Assembly: GCA_023255765.1 (NCBI GenBank)
Contig: JAGDVT010000009.1
Location: 1-14,967, forward strand
Reading direction: 5' to 3'
Length of the DNA stretch: 14,967 nucleotides
Source of the DNA: Candidatus Paceibacter sp.
Lineage (GTDB): Bacteria; Patescibacteriota; Minisyncoccia; UBA6257; HR35
This document shows positions 1-6,859 of this stretch, one piece after another. The position numbers and the translations under genes were made by a program. The notes under the pieces were generated by a model, which saw only the letters and a list, made by a program, of their open reading frames with translations, did not search any database and was not told the DNA's origin. Each line of letters starts with the position of its first letter. Position 1 is the first letter of the stretch.

Positions 1-8
1 TCGTACGT

Positions 9-57
9 CCCAATAAAAATAATAAATTATTTTATTGATTGGGTTTGTATTTTTTAT
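9..57 (+). terminator. possible intrinsic terminator of a gene left of the window
   Basis: CCCAAT (9-14) can pair with ATTGGG (38-43). Inside or as an alternative, an A/T-rich stem of about 11 bp forms between 11-22 and 27-37 with one bulged A. A T-rich tail (44-57) follows on the + strand. This suits a weak rho-independent terminator for a rightward gene ending before base 1. The stem is poor in G/C, so the call is tentative. Confidence 0.35.
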
Positions 58-120
58 TGATTTTGAATTAATTAATCTTATTTTAAAATTACAATGGAAA
101 TTTAATAAAAATCAATAAGT

Positions 121-148
121 TTGTTTGTTTAACTTTTTATGATATAAT
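121..148 (+). promoter_or_regulatory. promoter of the tRNA-Cys/tRNA-Glu unit (extended -10)
   Basis: TATAAT at 143-148 is preceded by TG at 140-141, giving the extended form TGnTATAAT. A TTGTTT at 121-126 sits 16 nt upstream as a -35. Transcription would start near 155, about 25 nt before the tRNA-Cys gene. No other gene start lies nearby on this strand. Bases 58-120 are plain AT-rich sequence in which I see nothing else. Confidence 0.6.
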
Positions 149-179
149 TATAAATTATTTAAAAAACTATAAAAAGGTT

Positions 180-251
180 GGCACGGTGCCCGAGTGGTTA
201 GGGGACGGTCTGCAAAACCGTTCAACGTGGGTTCGAATCCCACCCGTGCCT
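180..251 (+). tRNA. tRNA-Cys (anticodon GCA)
   Basis: The full cloverleaf is visible. The acceptor stem is GGCACGG (180-186) with CCGTGCC (244-250). The anticodon stem ACGGT/ACCGT closes the loop CTGCAAA with GCA at 212-214. The T arm carries GTTCGAATC. The discriminator base is T (251), the identity element expected for tRNA-Cys. The 3' CCA is not encoded, so it must be added by a CCA-adding enzyme. It is followed 11 nt later by tRNA-Glu and is probably cotranscribed with it. Confidence 0.97.
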
Positions 252-262
252 ATTTAAATTTT

Positions 263-334
263 GGCCCCGTCGTCTAAGGGCTAGGACACCGCTCTTTCAA
301 GGCGGAAATACGGGTTCGACTCCCGTCGGGGCCA
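263..334 (+). tRNA. tRNA-Glu (anticodon UUC)
   Basis: The acceptor stem GGCCCCG (263-269) pairs with CGGGGCC (327-333), and the discriminator is A (334). The anticodon stem CCGCT/GGCGG closes the loop CTTTCAA, with TTC at 296-298. The T loop GTTCGACTC is canonical. No CCA is encoded. It lies just downstream of tRNA-Cys and is most likely processed from the same transcript, which ends at the hairpin at 348-388. Confidence 0.97.
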
Positions 335-347
335 ATTTAATTTAAAA

Positions 348-388
348 AATTCTAAAAGGGGAGGCATAAGGCCTCCCCTTTTAGAATT
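348..388. terminator. bidirectional terminator: perfect 18-bp hairpin between convergent units
   Basis: Bases 348-365 and 371-388 form an uninterrupted 18-bp stem with a GC-rich core (GGGGAGGC/GCCTCCCC) and the 5-nt loop ATAAG. On the minus strand the stem runs into a T-tract (complement of A344-A349), a classic intrinsic terminator for the leftward rplJ-rplL cluster. On the plus strand it follows the two tRNAs by 13 nt, with a weaker U-tract. A perfect palindrome (ATTTAAAT repeated) lies next to it at 391-406. Confidence 0.85.
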
Positions 389-408
389 GGATTTAAATAT
401 TTAAATTT

Positions 409-657
409 TTATGGTTGTGGTTGTGGAGCTGGCGATTGTGGGACTGTTGGAGATGCTTCTGTTCCTGTAGGTACCTCTGGAGTTGCTGTGGGCTCTGGTA
501 AAGATGGAGGAACAACCGTAGGTGCTTGTTCAACAGGAGCTGGTTGAGGAGCTGGAGCTACTTGTGATCTTTGTTGCAAATACCACCAAGCTAATAAACC
601 TAATACAACTAATACAACTAATACAACTACTATTGTAACTAAGTTTTTGTTTTCCAT
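409..657 (-). CDS. small membrane-anchored protein with a proline-rich tail
   Basis: This is an 82-residue protein of unknown function. Residues 1-5 are polar. Residues 6-27 form one strongly hydrophobic helix (V/L/I/W rich) ending in WWYLQQR, which fits a signal anchor or single-pass membrane segment. Residues 33-82 are low-complexity and rich in P, A, T, Q and E, with almost no Lys or Arg, so they are probably disordered and exposed outside the membrane. Start ATG at 657. It follows rplL on the same strand after 61 nt and precedes the terminator at 348-388, so it may be the last gene of the rplJ operon. I saw no convincing promoter of its own. No named family is recognised. It could be a spacer-like surface protein, but that is inference. 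Confidence 0.7.
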   Translation of the reverse strand: MENKNLVTIVVVLVVLVVLGLLAWWYLQQRSQVAPAPQPAPVEQAPTVVPPSLPEPTATPEVPTGTEASPTVPQSPAPQPQP

Positions 658-718
658 TTTATTTTAAAATTTTCAAATTAATTCTCGACCTTTTGTACCT
701 TAAATTTTAAAAAATTTT

Positions 719-1093
719 TTATTTAAATTCAACCTTACCTCCTGCGCTTTCTATTTTTTCTTTAATTTTATTTGCTTCTTCTATATCAACATTTTCTTTT
801 ATTGTTTGAGGGGGATTATCTACCATATCTTTAGCTTCTTTCAAGCCAAGATTAGGATTTATTTCTCTTAAAGCTTTAATTACTTGAATTTTGTTTGCAC
901 CAGAGTCTACTAAAATAACATTAACCTTAGATGGTTTTGCAGATTGTTCTGATGCTTGAGGAGAAGTAGCTACAGCTTGTACAGGCATAACAGCAGGTCC
1001 AAATTTTTCTTCAAGTGCTTTTATTAGTTCATTAAGCTCTAAGACTGTCAAGTTTTCTAACTCTTCTATAATTTTTTGTATTTTATCATTCAT
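719..1093 (-). CDS. rplL: 50S ribosomal protein L7/L12
   Basis: This is the acidic stalk protein that recruits translational GTPases (EF-Tu, EF-G, IF2) to the large subunit. The 124 residues match the usual family length. An N-terminal helical dimerisation and L10-binding domain (about 1-33) is followed by an Ala/Pro/Ser hinge (about 34-54). The C-terminal domain (about 55-124) carries the hallmark pattern: VNVILVDSGANKIQVIKALR, then GLKEAKDMVDNPP, ending GGKVEFK. The gene starts 5 nt after the rplJ stop and has no evident Shine-Dalgarno sequence, so it is probably translated from the rplJ-rplL mRNA. rpoB, the usual next gene in bacteria, is absent and replaced by a small proline-rich membrane protein. 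Confidence 0.97.
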   Translation of the reverse strand: MNDKIQKIIEELENLTVLELNELIKALEEKFGPAVMPVQAVATSPQASEQSAKPSKVNVILVDSGANKIQVIKALREINPNLGLKEAKDMVDNPPQTIKENVDIEEANKIKEKIESAGGKVEFK

Positions 1094-1098
1094 ATTAT

Positions 1099-1605
1099 CT
1101 ATTTTTTCGCGTTACTTACGACCAAATTAAATCTTATAAGTGGATTTTTAAGTAATTGCATAAATTTAACAAATAACCCGTTAATTGTTCCTATGCTTCT
1201 TTGTATTAGAATTTCTTTAGAAGGTAGCTTGCCTATTTCTAAAATTTCTTCAGAGCTTAATATTTTATTGTTTATAACTCCTTCAATTAATTGAATATTA
1301 TGCTTTTCTTTTAAGTTTAGTAATGTCCTAAAAATATCTATGTTGTTAATATCATTTAAATCAAAAATTACCCCAAAAGGTTGTTTAAATTCTTCTTTCT
1401 CTATATTTATATTTCTATTTGCCAATTTCAATAAATTCTTTTTAACAACCTTAAAAATACCCCCTAATTTTTTAATTTGAGTTTTAATTTCATTTTGAAT
1501 TTCTGAGTTTATATTCAATAAACTTACAAATATAAATTTTTGAGATTTTTGAAATAAATCCTTTAATTCTTCCACAATTTTTTTCTTTTCTTCTTTTGTT
1601 TTCAT
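1099..1605 (-). CDS. rplJ: 50S ribosomal protein L10
   Basis: L10 anchors the L7/L12 dimers to 23S rRNA at the base of the ribosomal stalk. In many bacteria it also represses its own mRNA through a leader RNA. The 168 residues include the typical N-terminal start (KTKEEKKKIVEELKDLFQKS), an internal VVKKNLLKLA motif close to the family's V-KNTL--A, and a C-terminal helix that would bind L12. Start ATG at 1605 comes directly after a structured leader, and no Shine-Dalgarno lies outside that structure. It is cotranscribed with rplL. rplK and rplA, its common upstream neighbours, are not present; a recombinase gene lies there instead. Confidence 0.95.
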   Translation of the reverse strand: MKTKEEKKKIVEELKDLFQKSQKFIFVSLLNINSEIQNEIKTQIKKLGGIFKVVKKNLLKLANRNINIEKEEFKQPFGVIFDLNDINNIDIFRTLLNLKEKHNIQLIEGVINNKILSSEEILEIGKLPSKEILIQRSIGTINGLFVKFMQLLKNPLIRFNLVVSNAKK

Positions 1606-1606
1606 T

Positions 1607-1662
1607 TTGATCTCATGAGGCCTTACGGGTTATATTAAACCCTGCCTCATTTCTTCGATCAA
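1607..1662 (-). ncRNA. candidate ribosomal L10 leader (autoregulatory 5' UTR)
   Basis: Read on the minus strand, three nested helices form: TTGATC (1662-1657) with GATCAA (1612-1607); ATGAGGC (1650-1644) with GCCTCAT (1621-1615); GGGTT (1642-1638) with AACCC (1631-1627), capped by TAATAT. The internal loops are asymmetric: GAAGAA against GA, and a single A against GTAAG. The first loop has GA on both sides, as in kink-turns. L10 leaders of other bacteria bind L10(L12)4 through kink-turn and bulge features. The structure ends one base before the rplJ ATG (1605), so it could mask initiation. The fold is read by eye and not scored. Confidence 0.65.
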
Positions 1663-1670
1663 TTTAAAAC

Positions 1671-1698
1671 ATTATAAAAAATTATAGCAAAAAGTCAA
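1671..1698 (-). promoter_or_regulatory. promoter of rplJ-rplL
   Basis: On the minus strand TTGACT (1698-1693) is separated by 16 nt from TATAAT (1676-1671), close to the sigma-70 consensus. The expected start, about 1664, falls just before the first helix of the L10-type leader at 1662. A second TATAAT copy (1686-1681) is too near the -35 to be used with it. The promoter lies just beyond the stop of the recombinase gene. Confidence 0.75.
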
Positions 1699-1701
1699 TA
1701 T

Positions 1702-2610
1702 CTATGTATTATTTATTTTTTTATTTATAACTTCTTCGTAAATCTTTTTTAATTCAGGCTTTGAAATATGGGTATAAACTTGAGTAGTTGAAATGTTTTT
1801 ATGTCCTAAAATTTCCTGAACTACTCTTAAATTTACTCCAGCAGAAACTAATAAAGTTGCCAATTGATGCCTTAAAACATGTGGATGCACATTTTTTATA
1901 ATTCCTGCCTTAATTGCATAATATTTTACAATTTTTTGAACAGCTCTTGGGGTAATTCTTTGAGGATCTTTATTTCTGGCTAAAGAAATAAATAAAGCAG
2001 GGTCATTGTCTTCTCTTCTTTCTAAATAATTTTTTAAAGCTTCTTTTGCAGAGTCAGACAGAAAAACAGTTCTTATTCTATTACCTTTTCCTTTAACAAC
2101 TAATTCACCTTTTTCTATATCTACATCTCTATTCAAAGAACATAATTCTGAAACCCTTAAGCCTGTACTAAATAAAATTTCTAATATAGCTTTATCTCTT
2201 AAAGATTTTAAATCATTACCATTTGGTGAATTTAATAAACTTTTTAATTCGTTTTCACTAAGAACTTTGATTTCTCTTTCAGGCAATTTGGGTAAATCTA
2301 TTTGAGTAAAATCTAAAACTTTTAAATTCATCTCTTTTTTCAAAAATTTCAAAAAATTTCTTAATACTATCAAATAATGAGCTTGTGTTTTTTTATCTAA
2401 TTTTTTGTTTGATAAATATATACGAAATTGCCATATTGTTTCTTTATCTATTTTTTCAGGGTCTTTGTATCCAAACCACTCAAAAAACTTTAGTAATTTT
2501 CTTAAATATATATTTTGAGTAGATTCTGACCTGCCTTTTACTATTTCTAAATATTTAATAAATTGAAAAATTAAATTTTTAACCCTATTTTTGGCTTCTT
2601 GCTTTTTCAT
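1702..2610 (-). CDS. xerC: tyrosine recombinase, XerC/XerD family
   Basis: This is a site-specific recombinase expected to resolve chromosome dimers at a dif site. Starting at ATG 2610 gives 302 residues, the usual Xer size. An N-terminal core-binding helical domain (about 15-95) precedes the catalytic domain (about 110-295). The catalytic set is complete: Arg152 (TGLRVSEL), Lys175 (KGKGNR), His244 and Arg247 (HVLRHQ), His270 (LGHKN) and nucleophile Tyr279 (QVYTH). An upstream in-frame TTG at 2640 would overlap the divergent rpsO start, so the ATG is preferred. Reduced genomes often keep a single Xer enzyme; whether this is XerC, XerD, XerH-like or a lone Xer cannot be told here. Nothing around it (att repeats, phage genes) suggests a mobile element. 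Confidence 0.88.
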   Translation of the reverse strand: MKKQEAKNRVKNLIFQFIKYLEIVKGRSESTQNIYLRKLLKFFEWFGYKDPEKIDKETIWQFRIYLSNKKLDKKTQAHYLIVLRNFLKFLKKEMNLKVLDFTQIDLPKLPEREIKVLSENELKSLLNSPNGNDLKSLRDKAILEILFSTGLRVSELCSLNRDVDIEKGELVVKGKGNRIRTVFLSDSAKEALKNYLERREDNDPALFISLARNKDPQRITPRAVQKIVKYYAIKAGIIKNVHPHVLRHQLATLLVSAGVNLRVVQEILGHKNISTTQVYTHISKPELKKIYEEVINKKINNT

Positions 2611-2627
2611 TATTAATATTTTAAAAT
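2599..2627 (+). promoter_or_regulatory. promoter of the rpsO operon, predicting a leaderless mRNA
   Basis: TTGCTT (2599-2604), a 17-nt spacer and TAAAAT (2622-2627) are followed by only 6 nt before the rpsO ATG (2634). A start 7 nt after the -10 would place +1 on the A of ATG. No Shine-Dalgarno is present, which fits. An alternative pair, TTGGCT (2591) with TAATAT (2614-2619), would leave a leader of about 8 nt. The -35 lies inside the 5' end of the divergent recombinase gene. Confidence 0.5.
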
Positions 2628-2647
2628 TATTGTATGGCAAATAGCAA
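2618..2647 (-). promoter_or_regulatory. possible promoter of the recombinase gene
   Basis: On the minus strand TTGCTA (2647-2642) and TAAAAT (2623-2618) are 18 nt apart. The expected start is near 2611, next to the ATG at 2610, so this mRNA may also lack a leader. It shares the 23-bp gap with the rpsO promoter, and the two -10 boxes overlap. The match is moderate and AT-rich sequence gives chance hits. Confidence 0.35.
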
Positions 2648-2891
2648 ATTAGAAGAAATAATTAAAAAATTTGGGAAGCATGATAAAGATGTTGGTTCTC
2701 CGGAAGTCCAAATAGCTATCTTAACTGAAGAGATTTTGAATTTAACTAAACATTTACAAAAACATCCTAAAGATTATAATTCTAAAAGAGGATTAATATT
2801 AAAAATAGCACAAAGAAGAAAATTACTAAAATATTTAGAAAAAAAATCTGTTACTAGATATAAAAAAGTTAAAGATATTTTGAAGTTATGA
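2634..2891 (+). CDS. rpsO: 30S ribosomal protein S15
   Basis: S15 is a primary 16S rRNA binder in the central domain of the small subunit. The 85 residues (family about 89) contain the expected signatures: FGKHDKDVGSPEVQIAILTE near the N-terminus, KHPKDYNSKRGL in the middle and RRKLLKYLEKK towards the end. There is no Shine-Dalgarno before ATG 2634, and the promoter suggests a leaderless transcript. It is the first gene of a five-gene operon. Its stop overlaps the next start by 4 bp (ATGA at 2888), replacing the long intergenic leader found between rpsO and pnp in enterobacteria. Confidence 0.97.
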   Translation: MANSKLEEIIKKFGKHDKDVGSPEVQIAILTEEILNLTKHLQKHPKDYNSKRGLILKIAQRRKLLKYLEKKSVTRYKKVKDILKL

Positions 2892-3397
2892 ATCCTTTTG
2901 CTTCTCCTTCTCAGAGAGTAGGTATTTTTATTGATACTCAAAATATTTATCATTCTGCTAAAAATTTTTATGGTAAAAATGTAGATTTTGGTAAGCTTGT
3001 AGAAATTTTGAATCAAGGAAGAAATCTTATAAGGACTATAGCTTATGTGATAAAATCAGATTTGAGCCCTAAAGAGGTTGCATTTTTTGAAGCTTTGATT
3101 TTAAAGGGTATTGAATTGAGAATTAAAGATATAATATATTTACCAGGAGGCGAGAAAAAGGCAGATTGGGATGTAGGAATTGCAGTAGATACAATAAGGC
3201 TTTCTAAGTTTTTAGATGTTATTATATTAGTTTCAGGAGATGGTGATTTTGCTCCATTAGTAGAATTTCTTAAAAATCAAGGCAATATAGTGGAAATAGC
3301 AGGGTTTGGTAGAAATACTTCTATAAGATTAAGAGAGTTAGCCGATTTTTATTATGATTTAGACGAATTAAAAGATTATATTTTAATACAAAAATGA
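2888..3397 (+). CDS. NYN-domain (PIN-like) protein, putative RNase
   Basis: This 169-residue protein is a single NYN domain of the LabA/PIN-like fold, a family of metal-dependent ribonucleases. Acidic residues expected to bind metal are in place: Asp16 with Asn19 in FIDTQNIY, Asp93, Asp95 and Asp101 in KADWDVGIAVD, and Asp118 and Asp120 in VSGDGDF. No extra RNA-binding or membrane domain is seen. It overlaps rpsO upstream and pnp downstream, each by an ATGA, so the three genes are probably translationally coupled. Its position between a ribosomal protein and the main 3' exonuclease points to RNA processing or decay, perhaps giving PNPase its ends. That role and its substrate are inference; the family assignment is firm. 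Confidence 0.85.
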   Translation: MNPFASPSQRVGIFIDTQNIYHSAKNFYGKNVDFGKLVEILNQGRNLIRTIAYVIKSDLSPKEVAFFEALILKGIELRIKDIIYLPGGEKKADWDVGIAVDTIRLSKFLDVIILVSGDGDFAPLVEFLKNQGNIVEIAGFGRNTSIRLRELADFYYDLDELKDYILIQK

Positions 3398-5472
3398 GGA
3401 AGGTTTATAAATTAAAACTAAGTGAAAGAAATAATTTAGAAATAGAATTTGAAATTAATGATTGGGCTCAAAGAGCAAATGTTTCTCTCTTAACCAAATC
3501 AGGAGGCACTGTTGTTTTAACCACAGCTGTTCTGGGAGATAAAAAAGAAGGATTCGATTTTGTGCCATTAACTGTTGATTATGAAGAGAAATATTATGCG
3601 GCTGGTAAAATTTATGGAAGTAGATTTATCAGAAGAGAGGGAAGGCCTTCTGAAACAGCTATTTTGAATGCAAGGTTAATCGATAGATCTATAAGACCAG
3701 CCTTGAAAAATATAAATTATGAACTTCAAATTACAAATGTTGTGCTATCTTTAAACCATGATATAGATCCAGATCTTCTTGCTTTTTTAGGCTCATCTTT
3801 GGCAGTAGGATTATTGGGAATTGATTGGAAGGGGCCTGTAGGAGCAGCAAAAATTTCTAAAAAAAATGGGGACTTTCTTTTGTATCCGCTTGAATCAGAA
3901 AAAGAAGCTGCTGAGTTTAATATGTTTATAGGAGGAATTAAAAACAAAATAAATATGATAGAATTGGATGGTAAGGAAGCTCAAGAAGAAGATGTAATAA
4001 AAGCATGTGAAATAGCAATTAAAGAAATTAATAAAATTGTCGATTTTTTGAATGATATTATTAAAGAGAATATACAAAATTTTAATCTTATAAAACCTGA
4101 AGAATACACAAATTATATTGAAGAAGCTGAAAAATTTTTAAGTAAATATAATATAGATTTAGAAAAGTTATTATTTAATTTTCAGGAAAGACCTGAAGTT
4201 TCTTATGTGTTTGAGCTACTTAAACAAGAAAAAGATAATTTAGAAAATTATGGAATTTTATATAAGGGGATATTAACAAAAATTGAAAATATTTTTAAGA
4301 AAAAAGTTTTACAAGATAAAATTAGGCCAGATGGAAGAAAATTAGATGAAATAAGAAGAATAGAAATAGATGTCGATGTTTTACCCAAAACTCATGGTTC
4401 TGCTTTATTCAAAAGAGGTTTAACTCATATTCTATCTGTGGTTACGCTTGCTTCTTTAGGAGAAGAATTGTGGGTTAGGGAAATTGAATTCGAAGGATTT
4501 AAGAGATTCTTACATCATTACAATTTTCCTCCTTTTTCAGTAGGAGAATTAGGATCTTCAAGAGGCCCATCTAGAAGAGAAATAGGTCATGGAAATTTAG
4601 CTGAAAAAGCTTTAAGAAATTTAATACCTGATGAAGAAGATTTTCCTTATACAATAAGAATTGTTTCTGATGTTTTATCTTCTAATGGTTCAACATCAAT
4701 GGGAAGTGTATGTGCTTCATCTTTAGCCTTATTTGATGCTGGAGTTCCTATTAAAAAACACATAGCAGGTATAAGCATAGGCATAGTTTATGAAGATGAA
4801 AATAATTATGAATTATTAACAGATATTCAAGGACCTGAAGATTCATATGGAGGAATGGATTTTAAGGTAGCTGGTACTAGAGACGGTATTACTGCTATTC
4901 AACTTGATGTTAAAATAGATGGTTTGAATACAGAAATAATTAAAAATGCTCTAGAAAGGGCTAAAAAGGCCAGAAATTATATTTTAGATTTAATGTATGA
5001 AAAAATACCAGAGCCTAGAAGTTCATTAAAAGAAGGTGTTCCGGCTGTTTCTATAATAAAAATAGATCCTTCTAAGATAGGACTTTTAATAGGGCCTGGT
5101 GGTAGAAATATCCACGAAATAATTGCTTCTACTAATTCAAAAATTGATATAAAGCCAGACGGTACTATTTATATCACAGCAGAAAATGAATATCTTCTAA
5201 AAGAAACTGAAAAATTAATAAAATCATATACGAATAGTTATGAATTAGGAGAATTAGTAGAAGGTGAAGTTATTAAAATACTTCCGTTTGGAGCGATTTT
5301 AAGCCTTGGAGGTAATAAAACTGCTTTGCTTCATATTTCAGAAATTGCAAACAAAAGAATTACTAATATAGAAGATGAAATAAAAATAGGGGAAAGATTA
5401 AAGGTAAAAATAAAAAACATATCAGAAGATGGGAAAATTTATGTTTCTTTAAAGGATGCAAGGGGAGATTAA
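3394..5472 (+). CDS. pnp: polyribonucleotide nucleotidyltransferase (PNPase)
   Basis: PNPase degrades RNA 3' to 5' by phosphorolysis and works as a ring trimer. At 692 residues the length is typical. Two RNase PH domains (about 1-215 and 310-535) flank a helical linker. The second has the active-site stretch SSNGSTSMGSVCASSLAL and DIQGPEDSYGGMDFKVAGT, with the conserved catalytic aspartates. A KH domain follows (about 555-610, GPGGRNIHEI), then an S1 domain (about 620-690) reading GEVIKILPFGAILSL and LLHISE. The start overlaps the NYN gene by 4 bp, and the 3' end overlaps the next gene by 17 bp. There is no room for the RNase III-processed leader that controls pnp in E. coli, so regulation must differ. 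Confidence 0.97.
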   Translation: MRKVYKLKLSERNNLEIEFEINDWAQRANVSLLTKSGGTVVLTTAVLGDKKEGFDFVPLTVDYEEKYYAAGKIYGSRFIRREGRPSETAILNARLIDRSIRPALKNINYELQITNVVLSLNHDIDPDLLAFLGSSLAVGLLGIDWKGPVGAAKISKKNGDFLLYPLESEKEAAEFNMFIGGIKNKINMIELDGKEAQEEDVIKACEIAIKEINKIVDFLNDIIKENIQNFNLIKPEEYTNYIEEAEKFLSKYNIDLEKLLFNFQERPEVSYVFELLKQEKDNLENYGILYKGILTKIENIFKKKVLQDKIRPDGRKLDEIRRIEIDVDVLPKTHGSALFKRGLTHILSVVTLASLGEELWVREIEFEGFKRFLHHYNFPPFSVGELGSSRGPSRREIGHGNLAEKALRNLIPDEEDFPYTIRIVSDVLSSNGSTSMGSVCASSLALFDAGVPIKKHIAGISIGIVYEDENNYELLTDIQGPEDSYGGMDFKVAGTRDGITAIQLDVKIDGLNTEIIKNALERAKKARNYILDLMYEKIPEPRSSLKEGVPAVSIIKIDPSKIGLLIGPGGRNIHEIIASTNSKIDIKPDGTIYITAENEYLLKETEKLIKSYTNSYELGELVEGEVIKILPFGAILSLGGNKTALLHISEIANKRITNIEDEIKIGERLKVKIKNISEDGKIYVSLKDARGD

Positions 5473-6859
5473 ATATATAATAATAAGAGGAAAGGGAGAG
5501 CAAAAAGAAGGCAAAGTTGAAACTCCACAACCTCCTAAAATCGAGGAAAGCAAAATAGAATCACAAGAAATAAAAAACGCGCCACCGACTATTAAATTTC
5601 CAATAAAAGAAGAACGGCCCATAATACCTGAAGCAATAAAAAAACCAGAGATCGAAACGGAAATTGAAATTAAAAAAGAAGAATATATACCTCCTAAAAA
5701 AGAAGCTAAAACAGATTATAAAAGACCGAAAATTCCTTTTACTATACCTGCATCAGTATCAGAATTAAAAACAAAAAAACCCTCCAAAATATTTCTTGTC
5801 ATAGGGATTTTAATAGTATTTCCATTAATTTTTTATGGGGGTTATGTTATTTTTAAAAGCTCCTCTTCAAAATTTAATTTATATACTAAAAAAATCGATA
5901 AGTCTAAAACTTCAACCTCTGCTAAACCTATTATAACTTCCATTTTTAAAGAAACTACTACAACTCAAGAAAGTACTACAACTCAAATTACATCTACTAT
6001 TGCTCTAGCAACTGAAACAAAACCTGAAACTACCACAACATTAGTAAAAATAAATGAAAAACCTACTAGTTCGGCTACTATTACAACTACTTCTATATCT
6101 ATTTCTACCACCTCTCTTGAAGGAGAAAAAGTAGTTAAGACAGAAACTTCAACCAATCTAACTTCTACTATCGCTACTTCTTTGAAACAAACTGCTATCG
6201 AGACAGAAAAAAAATTAGAACCATCTTCTCCTAAAGCAGAAGAATTAAAAAATATCAAAGTTGAACCAATTGAAAAACAGGGTTCAGAATCAAAATTTGT
6301 TTATTTGAATTTGCCGGAAATTTTAATTAAATTAGATTATTTGACAGAAAGTGATTTTAAAAATAAGTGGATTAATTTAATTAAAATACAAAAAGAAGCA
6401 GGAAGTATTTATAAAATTAAGTTTATGTATGACAACGCTGAATTGTCTGCTGATTTTGTAAAAAAATATTTCTTTAATCCTTCTTTTATAGAAGAAAAAT
6501 ATATAGAGTCATTTAGAGATTCTCTTGGTTATAATTATTTAATTTTATTTTATTATACTTATACAAGAAAATTCCCTGTTATAATATTTAGTATAAAAGA
6601 TGATAATGTAGTGGTGCCTTTTATGAGATTATGGGACAAAGAAAGTATATTAAATGATTTTAAAAATATATATTTAGGTTTACCCAAGGGTAAATTAATA
6701 AGATATTACACAATAACACAAGATTATGAAGGAATAAAATATAAAATTGCTTATTTTGATAATGATTATAAATTTATATGGACAATTTATAATTCTAATT
6801 TAATAATTTCAACAAGCTTAAATGCTTTTAAGTTTGTTATTAACAAATTAAGAGAATGA
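5456..6859 (+). CDS. single-pass membrane protein with a Ser/Thr-rich linker, function unknown
   Basis: I do not recognise this 467-residue protein. Residues 1-110 are charged and rich in K, E, P and I, likely disordered and cytosolic. Residues 112-133 form a transmembrane helix (IFLVIGILIVFPLIFYGG). Residues 135-260 are a mucin-like stretch dense in Thr and Ser with TTTT and STTS runs. Residues 275-467 look globular, with many aromatic and Lys residues and alternating hydrophobic strands. The likely topology puts the C-terminal domain outside, held away from the membrane by the linker. ATG 5456 lies within the end of pnp (17-bp overlap), with AAAGG directly against it. No later in-frame ATG, GTG or TTG is near, so the start is plausible but not secure. 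It ends in an ATGA overlap with the next gene. Confidence 0.75.
   Translation: MQGEIKYIIIRGKGEQKEGKVETPQPPKIEESKIESQEIKNAPPTIKFPIKEERPIIPEAIKKPEIETEIEIKKEEYIPPKKEAKTDYKRPKIPFTIPASVSELKTKKPSKIFLVIGILIVFPLIFYGGYVIFKSSSSKFNLYTKKIDKSKTSTSAKPIITSIFKETTTTQESTTTQITSTIALATETKPETTTTLVKINEKPTSSATITTTSISISTTSLEGEKVVKTETSTNLTSTIATSLKQTAIETEKKLEPSSPKAEELKNIKVEPIEKQGSESKFVYLNLPEILIKLDYLTESDFKNKWINLIKIQKEAGSIYKIKFMYDNAELSADFVKKYFFNPSFIEEKYIESFRDSLGYNYLILFYYTYTRKFPVIIFSIKDDNVVVPFMRLWDKESILNDFKNIYLGLPKGKLIRYYTITQDYEGIKYKIAYFDNDYKFIWTIYNSNLIISTSLNAFKFVINKLRE

Noticed and set aside
1602..1616. Tiny reading frame (ATG AGA TCA AAA TGA) overlapping the rplJ start
   Set aside because: Four codons inside the leader helices with no supporting signal; more likely chance than a leader peptide.
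180..2610. tRNA genes plus a tyrosine recombinase as an integrated mobile element
   Set aside because: The recombinase lies among ribosomal genes, has Xer length, and no att repeat of a tRNA end or any phage gene was seen.
2611..2640. In-frame TTG at 2640 as the start of the recombinase gene
   Set aside because: It would run through the rpsO start and its promoter; ATG 2610 gives a normal Xer N-terminus and length.
6679..6694. Perfect inverted repeat TTTACCC/GGGTAAA with a 2-nt gap
   Set aside because: The loop is too short for a hairpin and it lies inside a coding region with no T-tract; likely chance.
2888..6859. Recoded TGA (genetic code 25) as in some CPR lineages
   Set aside because: TGA serves as stop in several ATGA junctions and proteins end at family-typical lengths there.
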